Origin: Pipra filicauda
Lineage: Eukaryota > Chordata > Aves > Passeriformes > Pipridae
Assembly (NCBI RefSeq): GCF_003945595.2
Contig: NW_024104332.1
Coordinates: 2,418,001-2,482,000, forward strand
DNA: 64,000 bases
Direction: 5' to 3'
Position numbers and translations under genes: made by a program. Position 1 is the first letter of the stretch; the number at the start of each line of letters is the position of its first letter. The notes below the pieces were generated by a model that was not told where the DNA came from, ran no database searches, and saw only the letters and a list, made by a program, of their open reading frames with translations. This document shows, piece by piece, positions 46,498-59,400 of this stretch.

Positions 46498-49400
46498 CAA
46501 GCCCTAACTCAAAGCTTCCCTCACCAACCCAAGTGTGATTGACAGCAAGCCCCAGGAGCAGGATGAACCTGCCCATCAGCTTCAGCAGTTCTGTCCCTGG
46601 GTCACCCATGAGAGGAGCCCAGAACTGCAGCAGGGACAGGGAGCATTATGCAAGAGCCAAGTGTGGGGAATGTTGTTCTGAAAATCACTGGGGCAAATGT
46701 AATGGTTATATTCCACCACCACAGTTTGGAGGCTATTATCCCTGAAGTACCCTTTCTGGTTCCAGGCAGACACTCCCTGATTGACTTGAAGCTCTTGAGG
46801 AAGGATATTCACATCCTCACAATGGACTGTGCCACAGAAGTCCCCTGTGAAAGTAACAGAAGTGCTTTTATCTTTAAAAATAAATACAGTGGGCAGACTT
46901 CAATGGGAACTGTGTGTATCTGGAGGCAGAATTTGGCTCAGTATTTATAATAGATGGTTACAGAGTGAAACATGGATGAATTCATTCTTGAGTCCCTGTT
47001 ATTCATCAAGTGCTCTCAGAGTTTATAATGGTAGTAGAGACACAGCGAGTGAGTCACACACTGCATCTTTGTACTCAACAACTTAGCAGTGACTATCTGC
47101 TGTATGGCCTGATTCATCCACAGCTCGTGTCCAAATCCAGAATACATGGGTGTGCTTTGCACCATTCAGGTGAGGGTTTTTTCTGTCATTTCATTAGCTT
47201 ACTATGGAATGAAATTAATTCGGTAATTTAAATATTGATACAGAAACACCAAGAGTGGACAGACAATATAGCAGAATTTAAATAGTGAGAGGTATGCAAT
47301 AAGTAGTAACCTGGAATAGTTTGGACAATCTACAGAAACACTGTACTTCATGGAAGCTAAAAGTTCCTCTTTCTACTATGATTTTCTTACTCTTTGCATA
47401 AACTGCAATGAAGGCTTTCAAAAAAAATCAGAAAAGAAGGGACACAGTCAGTCCTCTAAAATGTCATGTTGCTTAGTTAAAATGAAATTGTACCTTTATG
47501 AGCATTTCTTCCCTACCCTTTATAGCAGATCCTCATTATCAGGGAATACAGAGCAGCAGTCTCACCAGTATGTTTGCCTGTCACCTCAGCTGGCTGAGGC
47601 AGGTGCTGGATCACAGCAGGAAGGGCAGCAGAGCTCACAGGCAGCACCAGCCTTGGCTGCACCCACACCCCAGCACAGTCCCTTACTCCAAAGCCATCCC
47701 GGCCACACCGTGCCAGCATGTCCCAGGGCAGGATGTGTGGGGCACATGGCACGGGACTGTGGTAACCACTCCCCCCTCAGGACGCTCCTCACCTTGAAGC
47801 CTGATCAAAGCCAGCTGTGCAAATCAGTAGGAGTGGGGGGGGAAATGCCCCCTCCTTCCAGAGGGATCGAGCAGGTTCTGCTGAGCACCACAAACCACAC
47901 AGTGACACCGACCCACATCTGTGGGCCATGAACAGCCCTCCCCAAAAGGCTTTCCTTGTCCAGATTGACATGGAGGAGGTACCCTGGCCATTCCCTGTCC
48001 AGACAGGTCATGCTTCACTGGCATCAGCAGCGATGAGGTACTTCACTGTTAAGTTCATGTACTTGTAATTCAGGCAGTGCATTGAGGGGACAGCACTTTG
48101 GATCTGAAACTGGACATCTTGGCTTCTGAACTAATAACCTGGAGCAGAAATAATGGTAAAAATTAATCCCCTCAGCTTTTTCAGCCATTTGGGAACTGTA
48201 CAGAGACAGAAATTACTTAACTTCGAATTAACACAGAGGGACAAACCTCGGGAGGGATATGTGATCCAACTTTTTCAGACACCCTCCACATATTTATTAA
48301 TCCATAAGCTCTTTAATGTGACACCAGCTCCCGCTGCTGTGGCTGGGTTGAACCAAGCCTGAATGCTTTGAACTCCATGCACAGCAAATCACCCACAGTA
48401 ATACAGCATGAGGCCATATATGCAAAACCCAAGATAATGCTGATTTATACTTCCTGTCATGCTAGCTGTCCTCCTGTGTATTTCAGAGGTACATCTTGCA
48501 GAATAATCTTAACATTATATTAACATTGCCTTTGCATATAACGGATTAATTTTCTACAAATTTCACTTTTTAAGACAACGGAATTAGGTCAATACTGAGG
48601 GATTTTGCAAATAGTCTGCCCTCCTGCTTCAGGCCATGTTTTTTACCTGCTCTTGTATCTGTGAGCCCATTTCCAGGGAAACGAGGCTATTTGATTTCAG
48701 GGATGCTAATTCATGAACTAAGAGAAACAGCTACCTGGACACACAGAGGAAGAGCTACAATTCCAGTTCAGGGGAAAGATGAACACTGGAGGTTCCTGAA
48801 GGGAGGGACAACATAATATACTCCTCAAAAAAGAAAAACAAACCCTGGTAGGGGGCATGGCCAGATCCTGAGCTCAGTGGGGAGGGGAGGAGAGCGGATG
48901 CGGCCCCTGTTTGGCTTCAGGACCAAATCTTGCTTCCCCAGAGGACTATTGAGCTCAGATGCCCCATAGCACTGACACAGTTTCCCAGCTCCCAAGTCCA
49001 GAGCCAGGAGAGGGAGGGGATTGCTCCATGAATGCAGGCTGGGGTGCAGATGCATCACTAGCAAGACCTCAATTACCCAGGGCTTCCAAAACTCCTCAGT
49101 GAGACAGCTGAAAAGAGATTTTAAAAAAAAAATAAATTTAAGAAATTCAGAGAGTTTCTTTCAGAGAAAAGAAAATCAGGAGGTGAAGTGTTCATAAATT
49201 TTTGAAAAGAGAACTAAGAATTAAAGAAGAAATTAAGATGTCTTCAAAATGAGTTACACTATACACAAATAGGGTGCAATCTAACTTATACTGCTAAATA
49301 ACACAACCAAGAAAACTTGATGTCCACCAACTAGCCAAATGGGACAATGGATCTGAATATTAAATATCATGCACTATGGATTAAAAGGTCCTAAGGGAAT

Positions 49401-52400
49401 CTGCCAGTAAATTTAACTTACTGACAACTTTTAGAAGAGCCCAGGAAAGCAGGTAGGCATGGAGGCTGGAATAGAAACAAGAAGAGACAGCAGGTGGGAA
49501 ATCTCAATGGAAAAATTCCAATAACCTCCTGCCACCATCAAAATGCTCAGCCAGTAGTATGGAGTACCCAAACCCTACCAGTGCTATTTTCTTCATGGAC
49601 TCTCCACATATTAACCGAACATGAAGGCTAATTTCAGATGCTATGAGCACACAGAGAGCCTTCCAGACACATTTCATTCCTTCATTTCAGCTAACGTGCA
49701 TCTTCTCTCACATTAATGAGCTTATTTCCAGATGTGAGCAGTGTGCTTCATGCTGATCAAAAAGCTTGACAGAACACAGCATGGATAGAGAGAAAGTCTG
49801 CTGGTGTCTGACAGGGACCATGTTAGCTTTCCTCTTAGAACGCTCAGTCATGGTCCAGAAGCCACAATGAAAGTTACACTTGATACTAAATGTCTAAGTG
49901 CTGTAATTCTAGTAATATGGTGTATTATTAGGAAGAATTATACATTCTCTCCATGGGAGCCACTTCACCTCTCAAGCCTCATAAAGGATGAACAAGTTTC
50001 TCTGATGCTTTATAACAAATATGATTTATTTCTTCCTTGCCCACTGCTTGAGTTATTAGCTTGCTGCTCGATCCCTCTTTCTTGACAATATAAGCAAGAC
50101 TATCCCCTTAAATACTACCTTGTATCCATTAAAAATGCAGGCAGCGTTCATCTCCTTGCACTTGTGTTCATGTCTGGCAGGTTTTAAAGGCTTTTCCATT
50201 TCCACACTGCAAACAGTTAGTCAATAGCCACATATTCTTTGTGGACAATCCTTTTGATTGTACCTTGGATTATGAAATGGATGAAAAATAATAGATGGCA
50301 CCTGGACCAGAGGCTGAACAAAGGAGGCTCACTGTGGGAAGGCAAAGAAAATTTACTACAATCTGCATCCCTGCCAGATCCGAGAACAAGGGATGGCTGC
50401 AGCCTTGGGAGCAATGGATCAGACCTGCAGCATTGGCACAGCAGAGATGAGTCCTCCAATCCTTCCTGCACAGTGTCCAGCCCTCTGACAGCAGAGACTT
50501 TAAGCCCTCATGGAGTTCCATGTGACTGGGCCGGGCACCAGCAGAGGCAGGCGGGTGGAAAGGGTCACCCTGCTGCAGAAGCCGCACAGCTCCTGATGAG
50601 GGGGAATGCTTTCACTGGGAGAAGTGTGAATCTCACCAAGAGCCCTGCTCTGTGCCGAGTTACAAACCCTGCTCAGCCAGCTGGAGCACCTGGGTGCTGG
50701 ACAGGAGGAATGAGATGCAGCACCCACTGCATTTCCGTTGGTAGGAGGCACGTTCATTCCACTGCAAAACACAGAACAGGTACGAGAATGAACCTTTCAG
50801 TTGTTACTCCTTCCCCTCTGGGGAAGGTGCTCATTTCTCTGGGCTGCTGAAGAGCAGGGCACACCTGAGCTGACCTGCCATTGGATGCTCCCCTCCAAGA
50901 GACGTGGTTGCCCAGCATGGAGGGCTGTCCTCACTCCCATGCCCAGGGATCACATCAACTTGCTCAAACCCCAGAAATGTTAAACTGGGGGCCTTTCTCT
51001 CTTGCAATGGCGAAATCATGGCCCTGGCAGCTTCTGACTAAAAAATCCCAATAAAACTCTCTACTGTAGAGCTCGCTTCTAGCTAAAAAGAATCCCTGTA
51101 CACCCCGCCCTGCTCCAACACCACCCCTTTTTGTCAAACTGTTTCTATCCCCAAAGCTGCACTTTTACACCATTTACTGGCCATCAAGTACCCTCACCCC
51201 CCCATCCATCATAATCATAACTGCTTCCCGCAGGAGAAGGGAAAGGCATTTTAGCCAGTGAAGGAGTTGGTAACCATAACAACAGCACCATGACAACTAC
51301 AAGTGATGTCTGAACACATGAAATAAGGCAAAAATTTGTTACCAATAAATTTGGTCTACAATAAGGACGGTAAAAGCATTAAAGAAGCCGTAACAGTCAG
51401 TGCAGGTGCCCACAGAAAGAGACATGACTGTCTCTGGATAAAATTGCACACACAGTCCTTCTGCACATTTTAAGACGAGGCATCATGACAGCCTTGTCTT
51501 CCGATCAGTAAAGGCAGTTCCTGCTCAATCCTATCTGAGATCTCTCCTGCCTCGGGGAGCTAGAGGGGCTGAAGGATGGAAGGAGTGCTGCCAGGAAGCC
51601 AGGACATTTCATGGCAGCTTCCAAATTTCTCAGTGGAGCCTTTTGTTCCCACAGGACTCACTGAAACAAGCACTGAACAAGAAGAGGGTCGCTCCCAGGG
51701 GAGCACCTCAGAGTTGGACACATTGCATTGATTTTTCCATCAAGCACAATTTCAAATGGGCACTGTGAGCCCCCCTCATGCACTTCAGAGAAGGGATTGC
51801 AGCTGGCAGGCTTGTCTGAAACAGGAAGCTCCGCTGCCATCAGCAGACATCTAAATGACCCGTGCCAAGGCCCTGGCTTCAATCCTGACAAAAATTCACC
51901 AACACTTGTGGGTATATCAGCTTTCTAACCCCCAATGCATAAGGCACATAAAAAACCACCATGAACAAACAGCACTAGTTCCAAGAGCTGTGGCAGAGAA
52001 AGTTATTTGGAATGTGATCAGACGGGCAAATGTTAAAAACTGTGGCCCTCTCGGGGCTCTTAAGGGGGAATTTTGCAGGATTGCTCAGGGAGGGCACAGT
52101 AAGCAATGGATCTTTCCCCATTCAAATACTTCATCACCCTCTGCACAGCTTTCCTCTTCTAACCCCCTTGCCTTTCAAATCATTGCAATAATCTAACTGG
52201 AAATTAAACCTTTCTACATGGTAAACTTTGGAGATTTTCAAGTCTATAAAGAAATAAACACTCAACAACTCAGTCCTTATTTGTACTTTCACAGTCTGTT
52301 TTTTTTGTACCAAAGTAATTATAAAAGATTTGCCTCACTTATTAAAAATAATAAATAATTTTTCAAAAAGCTAAGAAGAACAGAGGAAACCTTCAACTTA

Positions 52401-55400
52401 AAGAGGTGATCTTGAAGGGTAAAGGAGAGCACCCAGGAAACCTGACTCTAAAAGAAGAAACTTTTTTTATTTCATATTTCCCCCTTACCACAGTCACTTC
52501 AAACCTTGCCGAAAGATGGCTGAAGATCCATGACAGCAGCACAGCTGAGCTGGAGGATAGGCTACATAAGACAAGGGTGCTCAAAACACTACTTAAGGAG
52601 GAAAAGTCTCCATCAGTCAGGGAAGAAGTATAGAACACAATATAGTCATTGCAGATTAGGAGGAAAAAGGCAGAACTACTGGAAATACAAATACGTCACA
52701 CTAAAAGCACTGTCAATGCTGCCAATGTTTCACGAGTTTGGCCAGCTGAAACCTTGACAGAAACAAACCCTGGCTGGCAAACAAAAACAAACACTGAATG
52801 CGCGGTTCCCCTCCCTGCTGCCACTTCCATTATAACTTTTAGTGCTTATAAGCAGATGTGACAAAGTCATCTCCTGCTTATTTATTGCACAGGTACAGAA
52901 GGTGATGACAGCACATGACACAGTTTATGATCTTCTAATTCTCAGACTCATATCTTCAAGCCTGCTGTTTGAAGAAGTGCCAGCCAAACTGTATGTTTGC
53001 CACAGCTGCTGCAAAGGGGTCACACAGCCAGGTGCTTGTTTTGCTCTGAAGTCACACTGATCAGCACTTGTCTTTGGACAGGGTCTGGTAAAGAGAACCC
53101 ATGAAAAGGCTGTAGGGATATTTTGCAGGGGTTTTTTTTCCCCCACGCTGACCTTGCTAAGACACATTGATTTGATGTTGCATCTCTTTTCTCAGGAGAC
53201 TCCGTGAAGGGTAAGAGCTCACATTAGGTAGTGAGGAATTAATTAATTATGCTAGTATGTTACTTGCATATTCTCCATGTATGACAGGGCTTTGCTCTTG
53301 CAAATTGCAGTGGAGCCACTCTGCCTGGACCGGCCAGCAGAGGTGCTACAAACTTGTTTGCTAAGCAAAAACTCACACAACAAATTCTCACTTATCCAAA
53401 GTAAGCACTTTAACTACACTGGTGCATCTTTCCCTTCTCTGCATACATGAATTACTTTCACATCCCTTATTTCTTCCAGTTTCACTGAGATCTCATCTAG
53501 CATGACACATTTACACATGATCTTAGCTTTATTCAGTCAGCTTTTAATTAGAGAAAAAATGCTGCCTCTACAAATGCATCTGCATTTTTTAATTTTTTCA
53601 AAGGTCTTACCTACCTTTGGAAGTTAATTCAATCCCTGCTACACCACCATCTTACCCAGATCCTATCTTTGGGATCATGTCAGCTACTACAAATGGTAAA
53701 AAGCATGTCCTGGGCTAATTTCTGGCAGATTCTTTCCTATAAATAAATGCAGAAGAATCAGCCTACAGCAAAAATATGGAATACAGGTCTCTGCACCCTC
53801 TCCAGGGAGGGCCACAAACCAACATAAAAACAGGTAGCTCAGGAACTCCAGGGACAGACTTCCTGATACAGCTGTAATCCTAACTTAATTCTCTTAATTC
53901 TGTCCTTCCATATGCTGAAGTAAAGGAACAAAGTCAATTATTCCACAACTGAACAAGCACCATAAGGATGTTCATGCTAAAATGAAGTATGGAGATGGTA
54001 ACAGGAAGGGATCTTCAAGGCCATGTCCTGCTCCAGCTTGTTTAGGTAAAACTTCTTGTACCCATGAAAAAAAGTTTCCTCCCCGGATCAAGGGCAGCAG
54101 GTTATTCCTTTGCTGAGAGTGTTTTTAGCTCCACTTCCTAACACCCAGACACACCAGGCAACCATGCCAGGCACACAGCAGAAAGCATCTTACTGTCTAG
54201 CAGAGGCATTGTTTATTCATGCTGAAAAAGAGCATCAGACAGAAGAAAGTTTGTGCCGCGCTCCCTCCACCCACACTCGCTTCAGCACCTTTGACTCTCA
54301 GTTTCGCGGCCAGGAAACCTTAGAGCAGGTTCCCAAGAGCCCCTGACAGCCAAGAGAAGTCAACGCTTTCAGATGCAACACAAAACTTCAAACTGCAAAT
54401 AAATAAATACTAATAAGGAGACAAAGGATTGGAAAAGTGATTGGGAAAGAGGTTATTTGCAAACAGGCTGCTTCTGTATTTACAGCAAACTTGGCGTAGA
54501 TTAGCTAGTGCTAGAACTTTCTTTCCTAGGGAATGCCTGAGCAGTGACTGTTGGGCTGCAAAACCTTGGGCAGAAGTGGTGGGATTATTTCATCCCTTCA
54601 TAGTATTTTCTAATCAATGATGTTATAAATAAAGGACTTCTTCTAAATTAAATATACCCTTATGCTTGTATGACTTAAAAATATGCTGTCCACCCACACT
54701 GAGCAACCCACTTGTATGACACCCATGACTATATATCCAGGCAAATAAAATAACCTCTCCCTATCTAGAAATGAGAATATCCAGAAATCTTTTGTGTTCT
54801 AAATGCTCTAGACAGTAAAATCACAATATTTGGGACATAATTTTATCATGTCGTAGCTTTACCCTGCCAAATCTTTACTCAGCCAACCTACAAGAGAAAA
54901 CAAAGCAGGCAACCACTCCTCCAGACTGTTCAGGCATAGGGACAGGAGGACAGGGAAGACAGAATCGATGGAACCTGAAGCCACAGGAGCCAATTTTCCA
55001 CCCCTTGCTTTCAGAGGAAGATTTTTCTTCAGAAGGGTTTCAATGAAGTTCTTGGGATGTGCACTGAAAGAGAAAGAGGAATTTACATGCCCCATCTTGT
55101 ATTTTAACTATAGTGACATTTTAAAGTTTAAATTTTAATTCCTTGGGTTTTTGAATTAAGAAAATTAAGGTACCTGAAGTGTGAGGAGGAATCAACTCAC
55201 TGAGTCATTCAGCCTTTCTGAAATCTTAATTGCAGGACTTGCTGTCACAGCAAAGACCTGTTTTAGAGACTCGTTTCATCCCCAAGCTCCCATAAGTGCA
55301 TCCAACTACCGGATTCTTGCTACAGGTTGGGTTTAACCTTGTTCTGCTGTCATCCCTCTTCTTCCCACCCTGTGCCAAGGGGCTGACGTTACGTATGTGA

Positions 55401-56224
55401 AGTCAGCGGCATTCTCCTCGGATAAAATGAAGAGTGAGTGAGTTTGTGGGAAGAGTGGAACAAGCCCAGGGCCAAAGACTAGGGAAGGGTAAGAAAGTTG
55501 CACTGGATGAAGAAAGTGCATGTCAAGAATTATAAGATGTGACTGATGAACAAATTCAGTAACTGAGGAAAAAGTCTGGGAAAAACCCAAGCCACGGGGC
55601 AGAGTGTGTGTCATTTCAGGACAGAGAGACAACCAGGGGGAAGGAGGGAAGCGAGGATTTGCCATCTTCAATCAAACCATCCAGTGCAGACTCCTGCCAC
55701 AAGCAGTGGCCAGCACAGGCTGCTCCACATGCAGAGGCGAGAAGCTCCACACACCTTCAGTCTCACATCAGCACGTTCTCAATGCGCAGTCTGTACCCGG
55801 TGACACAGAGCTCATGATTTCCAAGGCAGCCAGGTGCCTACGTGTCTGTGAGGATCCAGATCATCATGCTCTTTCCAGTACTAGCACTGCATACAGAAGA
55901 TACCCCCAAGATGCCTTTCTGGACAAGGGAAGCAAACTGTGTCCTTCCATGGACTGCCATCAGAAATTTCCATTAAAAGGACAAGATACAAAAAGCACAA
56001 CAGGCACAACAGGTCATGCAGAGTATTGATGGACACAGAGAATTCACACATGTGTTCAGGTGCTTCTGATGTCTTTTTTGAGAGGTACCCAGGATCCAAC
56101 CTATGATTCATCTTGAATTCCTCTGTACTTTTGCAACAGCAAAACAGTCTTTCAACAGCACTAATGCTGATGTTGGTTTACAATGCCTGAAAGCATTAAT
56201 TATTAATAACAAACAAAGTAAAGT

Positions 56225-56420
56225 AGACCTGGAAAAGGTGCAGAGAGCTCAAAGAGGATGATAAAAGATTTGGAGAAGCTTCTGTGCGAGGAATGACTAG
56301 ACATGCTAAGGCTCTTCATCCTGGGAAAGAAGGGAATGGGATATATGTTTATAAAAATACATGCAGGTGTGCAGGGAGAAGATAAATGGAGAAAAGAAAT
56401 AATCCCTCTCCCCACAAAGA
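56225..56420 (+). mobile_element. Old, diverged CR1-like fragment
   Basis: The sequence around CTGGAAAAGGTGCAGAGAGC translates in pieces to LEKVQRAQR..MIKDLEKL and later LRLF, resembling the CR1 C-terminal segment LERVQRR...LRELGLFSLEKRR. Several frame changes show strong decay. The boundaries are approximate and other LINE families are possible. Confidence 0.55.
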
Positions 56421-59400
56421 GCTACAGTGCATCAAACAGAACTCGCTGGTGGCAGGCTCCCTGCAAATAATTAGTGATTCTTCCCACTGTAGGGAATTAC
56501 ACAGTGCAGGAGGTGGTGCAGGATAGAAGTTTACCTAGCTTCAAAAGCCAACCACTGAATTTTTCTTTCATTAATTTTCCCACAGTTTCTCGATCTGAGA
56601 GCCTTTTTGAAAAAAGCAATGTTTTTACCACATAAATAATATGTAGATATAACGTGGATTAGAGGCCTTAGATGCTATTTTAATATTGACTTTAAATAAT
56701 TGTGTGATTTGCTGTCATTCATTTTTAAAGGAAACCGTTTTCCATCAAGTGTGATGGAATGTCACATCCCCACTCTGAGCATCACAATGTTTAACAAACT
56801 CTAATGAAAATACACTGTATGACACAGACTGTACTGCCCTGTGATGAAAAGCACCTATCATTCAGCCAGACTAGCAAATGAAACAGCTTTGCTGCCCTGA
56901 TGAGTTTCTAACTGAAAGACGTTACATCCCAGGCACGTGCTGTTCCATATCCTTCTGCTGATGCAGCGAGGACAGGCTGTGCAAACCAACACCTCACCAC
57001 TTGCATGGGGCTGGTTCACCACAGGAAGAAAGGGGGTGCCCATTTTCAACTGTTCTGTGGAATCAACCTGATCACCTCAAGCTAAAAATCTGGTGACACT
57101 GACCTGATGATTAGGTGGGGGACATCAACAGGAAGATCAGCTGAGAAAGGTGTTCTGGGGTAGGGGGGATGCTGAAGAGGAAAAGCACAGGAGCAGCAAG
57201 GAAGACAGATGGCCCTTCCAGAAGGACCTGGTTATGTATCAGAGCTGCCACTTGTAGGAAGTCTGAGGAGATAGTGTATGTAAATGTTTTATAGATGAGA
57301 TGCTCAAAGCTGTAACAGCATAAGCAAAGTCTTGTATGTTTTCCTTTTTCATTTAGGGCAAGCAGTCTGAAACACATGCCCCACCACTGACCTCGACTCT
57401 GACCCAGAGGGGCTGTCTCCGGTTGAAAAGATGATTCATTCACTCTGCTAGAAGGGCTGAATGAATAGGCAGTATTCAGACTGCAGAACACTTATCACTT
57501 GGGATTCCCTCAAAATTTAGGTCTGACATGACTGGGTCAGTAACCACGCGCTTTTGTTCCTAACTCCTTGAACAGCAATGTCTCCTTGCATCCTTCAGTG
57601 GTTCCCACAAATCAGGTCGATTTTTATGGCTTGCTAATTATTACTGCTAGACTTCTGCCAGGCTTCAGGATGAAAAGCAGTATATTGCTGAAAGCTCAGG
57701 GCACAAAACTTACAGAATAAATCACTGTCTATCTGGCAGCAACAAAATCCAGCCATGGCAGCCACCTAAATATACACATCTGGATAGTGCTGAACTTTAC
57801 TTATTTAAGAATGGAAAGTTTTGTTCTGCTTTTGTTGACAGAGCATACTGAAGACTGCCAAAAATACAAAAAGAGAAAAAGCAGTAATTGTCACAAATCA
57901 GATTTTGTCTAGAGGTGTGTCAACATCTATCACACATACATTAAGGTTGCAAGGTTATACCTCAGGAGTTTGGCTGTGAAAGAAACGAGAGATGACTGCA
58001 TAATCCTAACTGGGTCTGCATCTGCATATGTACTAAGCTACTGCCTCTCTCCACAAACATATTTTATTCTTCCCATTCCCTCTGCCTAGATTATCCCAGT
58101 CTCTACTGCATCAGCTGCCCAGCTCAGCCCTTGCCCCTGTGGGCTTCAGTCCCTCACCCAGGGCCTGTCCATGTTTGCTGTCCAGACTACAGCTTTCACC
58201 ACTTCAGACTTTGCAGGTTTTATCTTCCTCGTACCAAGGTCCACTTCTAGGTCCTCTCCTGCAGTTTTCATCCCAAGCAGTAGCTTCCTCATTCCCATTC
58301 CTCCATTAACTTCCAGTTTTCTTTCCTGGCCTTCTCTCTCATCCAGTCCCTCTCTACAACTTACCTCCATCTCACTGCTTTCCCATCCCCACCTTTACCC
58401 CATGCATTTTTTATCAGATTTGTCTCTTCTGCCCCGACTCCCTGCTTCCACAAGTTCTAGTTCGTATTTTCTAACTTTGGTTGCCTCTGCCTCTGAAAGC
58501 GTGGACTTCCTTCTCCTCTCCCAGAGACTATAGGCAAAGGAGAGGGAGATAATTCTTTTTTTTCCCCCACTCACAGTGTTAAGGCATGACATGTACTGGG
58601 CTGGTCGGGCTCAGGGAGGTTGGAAGCAGCAGAGGCTCCAGCAAGTCTCCCCTGACAACACACTTCCAAAAGATATGTTGTCCCCGTCTCAACATCAAGG
58701 TCACCAAAGAACTTCACAGACAAGATCTTGAGTTTAAACAGCAAACCTGGCTTCCTCAAGCCAGCCTGGGAAGGCAGCCTTGCTCTAGGAAAAGCTTGGG
58801 CCAACACATACACATAAGAGCACAACCTGAGCCTGACTGCCAGAGAGGAAAATTGCAGCCTAAGCCACAAAAAGTTTGGCAAAGCATTAATAGAAACAGG
58901 GTCTTATAAAGGAAAGTATCAAGCTACCTTAGCTGGCAGCCTCACCTATAAGATCCTGACCAGAAAATGGGTGACTGGATGTGCATGCCATGCTGAGACA
59001 TGCACCAGCAGGCAGGATTGCTGTATCCATAGTGATGGCAAGTACTGCAGGTCTAATGGTCTGATTTGAAGCACAAGGTGTAAAAAGACCTGCAAAGACT
59101 TTTCTAGAGGCAGACAAGTCTTCTTTGTATCCCCTGAAAGAAAGTACAGGTTCAGTCAGGGAAAACCATAACAGCTTCCAACAAAGGCATCTCAAAGGCT
59201 TTGCTATACCCTCTTCATCAGCAGAGAGCTGCCTGCCACTCAAATCTGGGCTCTATTCCTGCCCAAACTCCTGCTGCTGCTGGAGTGGCTCTGGAGAAGA
59301 GCCAGCTTGGATGCTGGGAGTGCAAAGGGAACGGCTTTGGACCCTGGGCCTCTCTTGCAGAGAGTAATATAGTGTTCCTGTCTCCTGTTGTGGATCTCAT

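Noticed and set aside
46539..46745. Short plus-strand frame with clustered Cys and His (CGECCSENHWGKC)
   Set aside because: A single cluster in a 68-codon frame, without flanking similarity, splice context or a retroelement body.
47350..47931. 193-codon plus-strand frame with a zinc-knuckle-like CPRAGCVGHMARDC string
   Set aside because: The Cys/His spacing (C-x4-C-x2-H-x4-C) does not match the CCHC knuckle, no other gag-like or nucleic-acid-binding segment surrounds it, and composition is low-complexity. Treated as chance.
52406..52633. 75-codon charged plus-strand frame in the 5' intron
   Set aside because: Short, no known similarity, no supporting signals. Length is within chance expectation for 64 kb.
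58171..58533. 120-codon Ser/Pro/Leu-rich plus-strand frame
   Set aside because: Derived from pyrimidine-rich sequence; low complexity and no start or splice context.
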